Source: Darwinibacter acetoxidans_A (GTDB taxonomy: Bacteria > Bacillota > Limnochordia > Darwinibacteriales > Darwinibacteriaceae). Taken from it: a stretch of 7,419 bases of DNA. The position numbers and the translations under genes are program-made. Of this stretch, positions 6,721-7,419 are shown piece after piece (the first letter of the stretch is position 1; each line of letters opens with the position of its first letter). Where the stretch lies: contig JBHGWS010000122.1 of assembly GCA_041936745.1 (NCBI GenBank), positions 1 through 7,419 on the forward strand, in the 5' to 3' direction. The notes under the pieces are model-generated. The model had not been told where the DNA came from. It saw nothing but the letters and a program-made list of their open reading frames with translations, and searched no databases.

Positions 6721-6783
6721 GGCAGGAAATTCATCTCTTTTTGCAGAAAGAAGAAACGGTTTGATATAAGGAGTGGCGGTACC
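6721..6783 (+). promoter_or_regulatory. Leader between pbp2 and minC, possible weak promoter
   Basis: This is the longest gap within the maf-minC run. It contains no terminator-like hairpin with a T tract. TTGCAG (6741-6746) and TATAAG (6765-6770) are 18 bases apart, and the latter is preceded by TG one base away, so a weak extended -10 promoter for minC is possible. It would leave a very short leader, and TATAAGGAG also serves as the minC ribosome binding site (AAGGAG 6768-6773, ten bases before ATG). An imperfect palindrome centred on TGCA spans 6736-6751. Read-through from the upstream genes remains the simpler model. Confidence 0.3.
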
Positions 6784-7413
6784 ATGAATAAAGATTTGTG
6801 TAGTATTAAAGGGGGCCGTGACGGATTAGTCGTCACGATTAAAGACGGGAAGGAATTCCCCCGTGTGATTGCTGCTTTGGAAAGGCAGCTTTCATCTGCC
6901 CAAAGCTTTTTCGCCGGTGCTTCCGCTAAATTATATTTAGAAAAAGGCAGCCTCGATTCAAAGCAGTTGGATCAACTGGAGGAGCTGATGGCCCGCTTCA
7001 AAATGAGGCTGGACCGGCGGCCGCCTCAAGTTGTGGAACCTGCCGGTGAGGAGGCAGAGCCGGAAGCTGATCCGAAACCGGAGGAGAACACTCTTTTGGT
7101 CCGCCGGACGATCCGTTCCGGCCAAGGAGTGTATTACGACGGGAATGTGGTTGTTATGGGCGATGTCAACGCAGGAGCGGAGATAGTCTGCAGCGGTGAT
7201 ATTCTTGTTTTAGGTTCGCTGCGCGGGGTGGCGCATGCGGGCGCGGAGGGTAAGATCGATGCCACCGTTTATGCGTTCCGTTTAGAACCAACCCAACTGC
7301 GGATTGCCCACTATATTTCCCGGGCACCCGACGGCGAAGTGCCCAAACCGTCGGGGCCGGAGATTGCCCGGGTTGTGGGAGATTGGATCCAGGTCAGTAA
7401 TTACAACCACTAA
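6784..7413 (+). CDS. minC: Septum site-determining protein MinC
   Basis: MinC inhibits FtsZ polymerisation and lateral association, and is recruited to the membrane by MinD so that division occurs only at midcell. The 209-residue product has a divergent N-terminal FtsZ-inhibiting domain (about 1-80; SIKGGRDGLVVTIKDGKEF at 7-25). An acidic, Pro-rich linker follows (82-102, with EPAGEEAEPEADPKPEE). The C-terminal beta-helix domain (about 105-180) contains the MinD-binding RSGQ (111-114), GNVVVMGDVNAGAEIVCSGD (120-139), LRGVAHAGAEG (146-156) and PTQLRIAHYISRAP (169-182). The C-terminal motifs are diagnostic. The ATG has AAGGAG ten bases upstream. It lies 63 bases after the PBP2 gene. An ATG overlaps its stop codon (7413-7415), which may begin the next gene of the operon. 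Confidence 0.97.
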   Translation: MNKDLCSIKGGRDGLVVTIKDGKEFPRVIAALERQLSSAQSFFAGASAKLYLEKGSLDSKQLDQLEELMARFKMRLDRRPPQVVEPAGEEAEPEADPKPEENTLLVRRTIRSGQGVYYDGNVVVMGDVNAGAEIVCSGDILVLGSLRGVAHAGAEGKIDATVYAFRLEPTQLRIAHYISRAPDGEVPKPSGPEIARVVGDWIQVSNYNH

Positions 7414-7419
7414 TGGTTT

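Noticed and set aside
1..7419. Mobile elements, CRISPR arrays, tRNA/rRNA genes, riboswitches and frameshifts
   Set aside because: No transposase or integrase frame, no regularly spaced repeats, no RNA gene signature and no broken gene were seen. Coding sequence covers nearly the whole window.

Overview
The window comes from the chromosome of a spore-forming, Gram-positive-type bacterium, most likely a Clostridia/Peptococcaceae-like Firmicute. The evidence is a SpoIID-family sporulation protein followed by maf-radC-mreB-mreC-mreD, then a class B PBP2 gene and minC, all on the + strand. Bacillus subtilis has a closely related order (spoIIB-maf-radC-mreBCD-minCD). The PBP2 gene between mreD and minC is the main difference, and it favours a clostridial lineage. 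Initiation relies heavily on GTG and TTG: five of the eight visible starts are non-ATG. No mobile element, CRISPR array, tRNA, rRNA or pseudogene was seen.

Region 1 (1-1103): the 3' part of a SpoIID/LytB-domain gene, open at the left edge, then a 67-codon unrecognised small gene whose ribosome binding site overlaps the spoIID stop codon. The pair ends in a clear intrinsic terminator whose stem base includes the small gene's stop codon. Transcription from the left therefore probably stops here.

Region 2 (1104-6720): a short leader, then maf (nucleotide pyrophosphatase), radC (JAMM/MPN+ protein), mreB (actin-like filament), mreC and mreD (membrane partners) and pbp2/mrdA (transpeptidase). Gaps are 4 to 34 bases with no internal terminator, so this looks like one operon. 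MreB, MreC, MreD and PBP2 are the core of the elongasome, which inserts lateral-wall peptidoglycan.

Region 3 (6721-7419): a 63-base leader, then a complete minC. MinC inhibits FtsZ assembly away from midcell together with MinD. An ATG overlaps the minC stop codon at the right edge and may start the next gene, perhaps minD.

Most of the window is a well-known cell-shape and division cluster; I see no undescribed defence or mobile system. The points most worth a second look are the His/Trp-rich small gene, a SpoIID whose two zinc-ligand cysteines appear to be replaced, the position of SpoIID where B. subtilis has spoIIB, and similar leader motifs before maf and minC.
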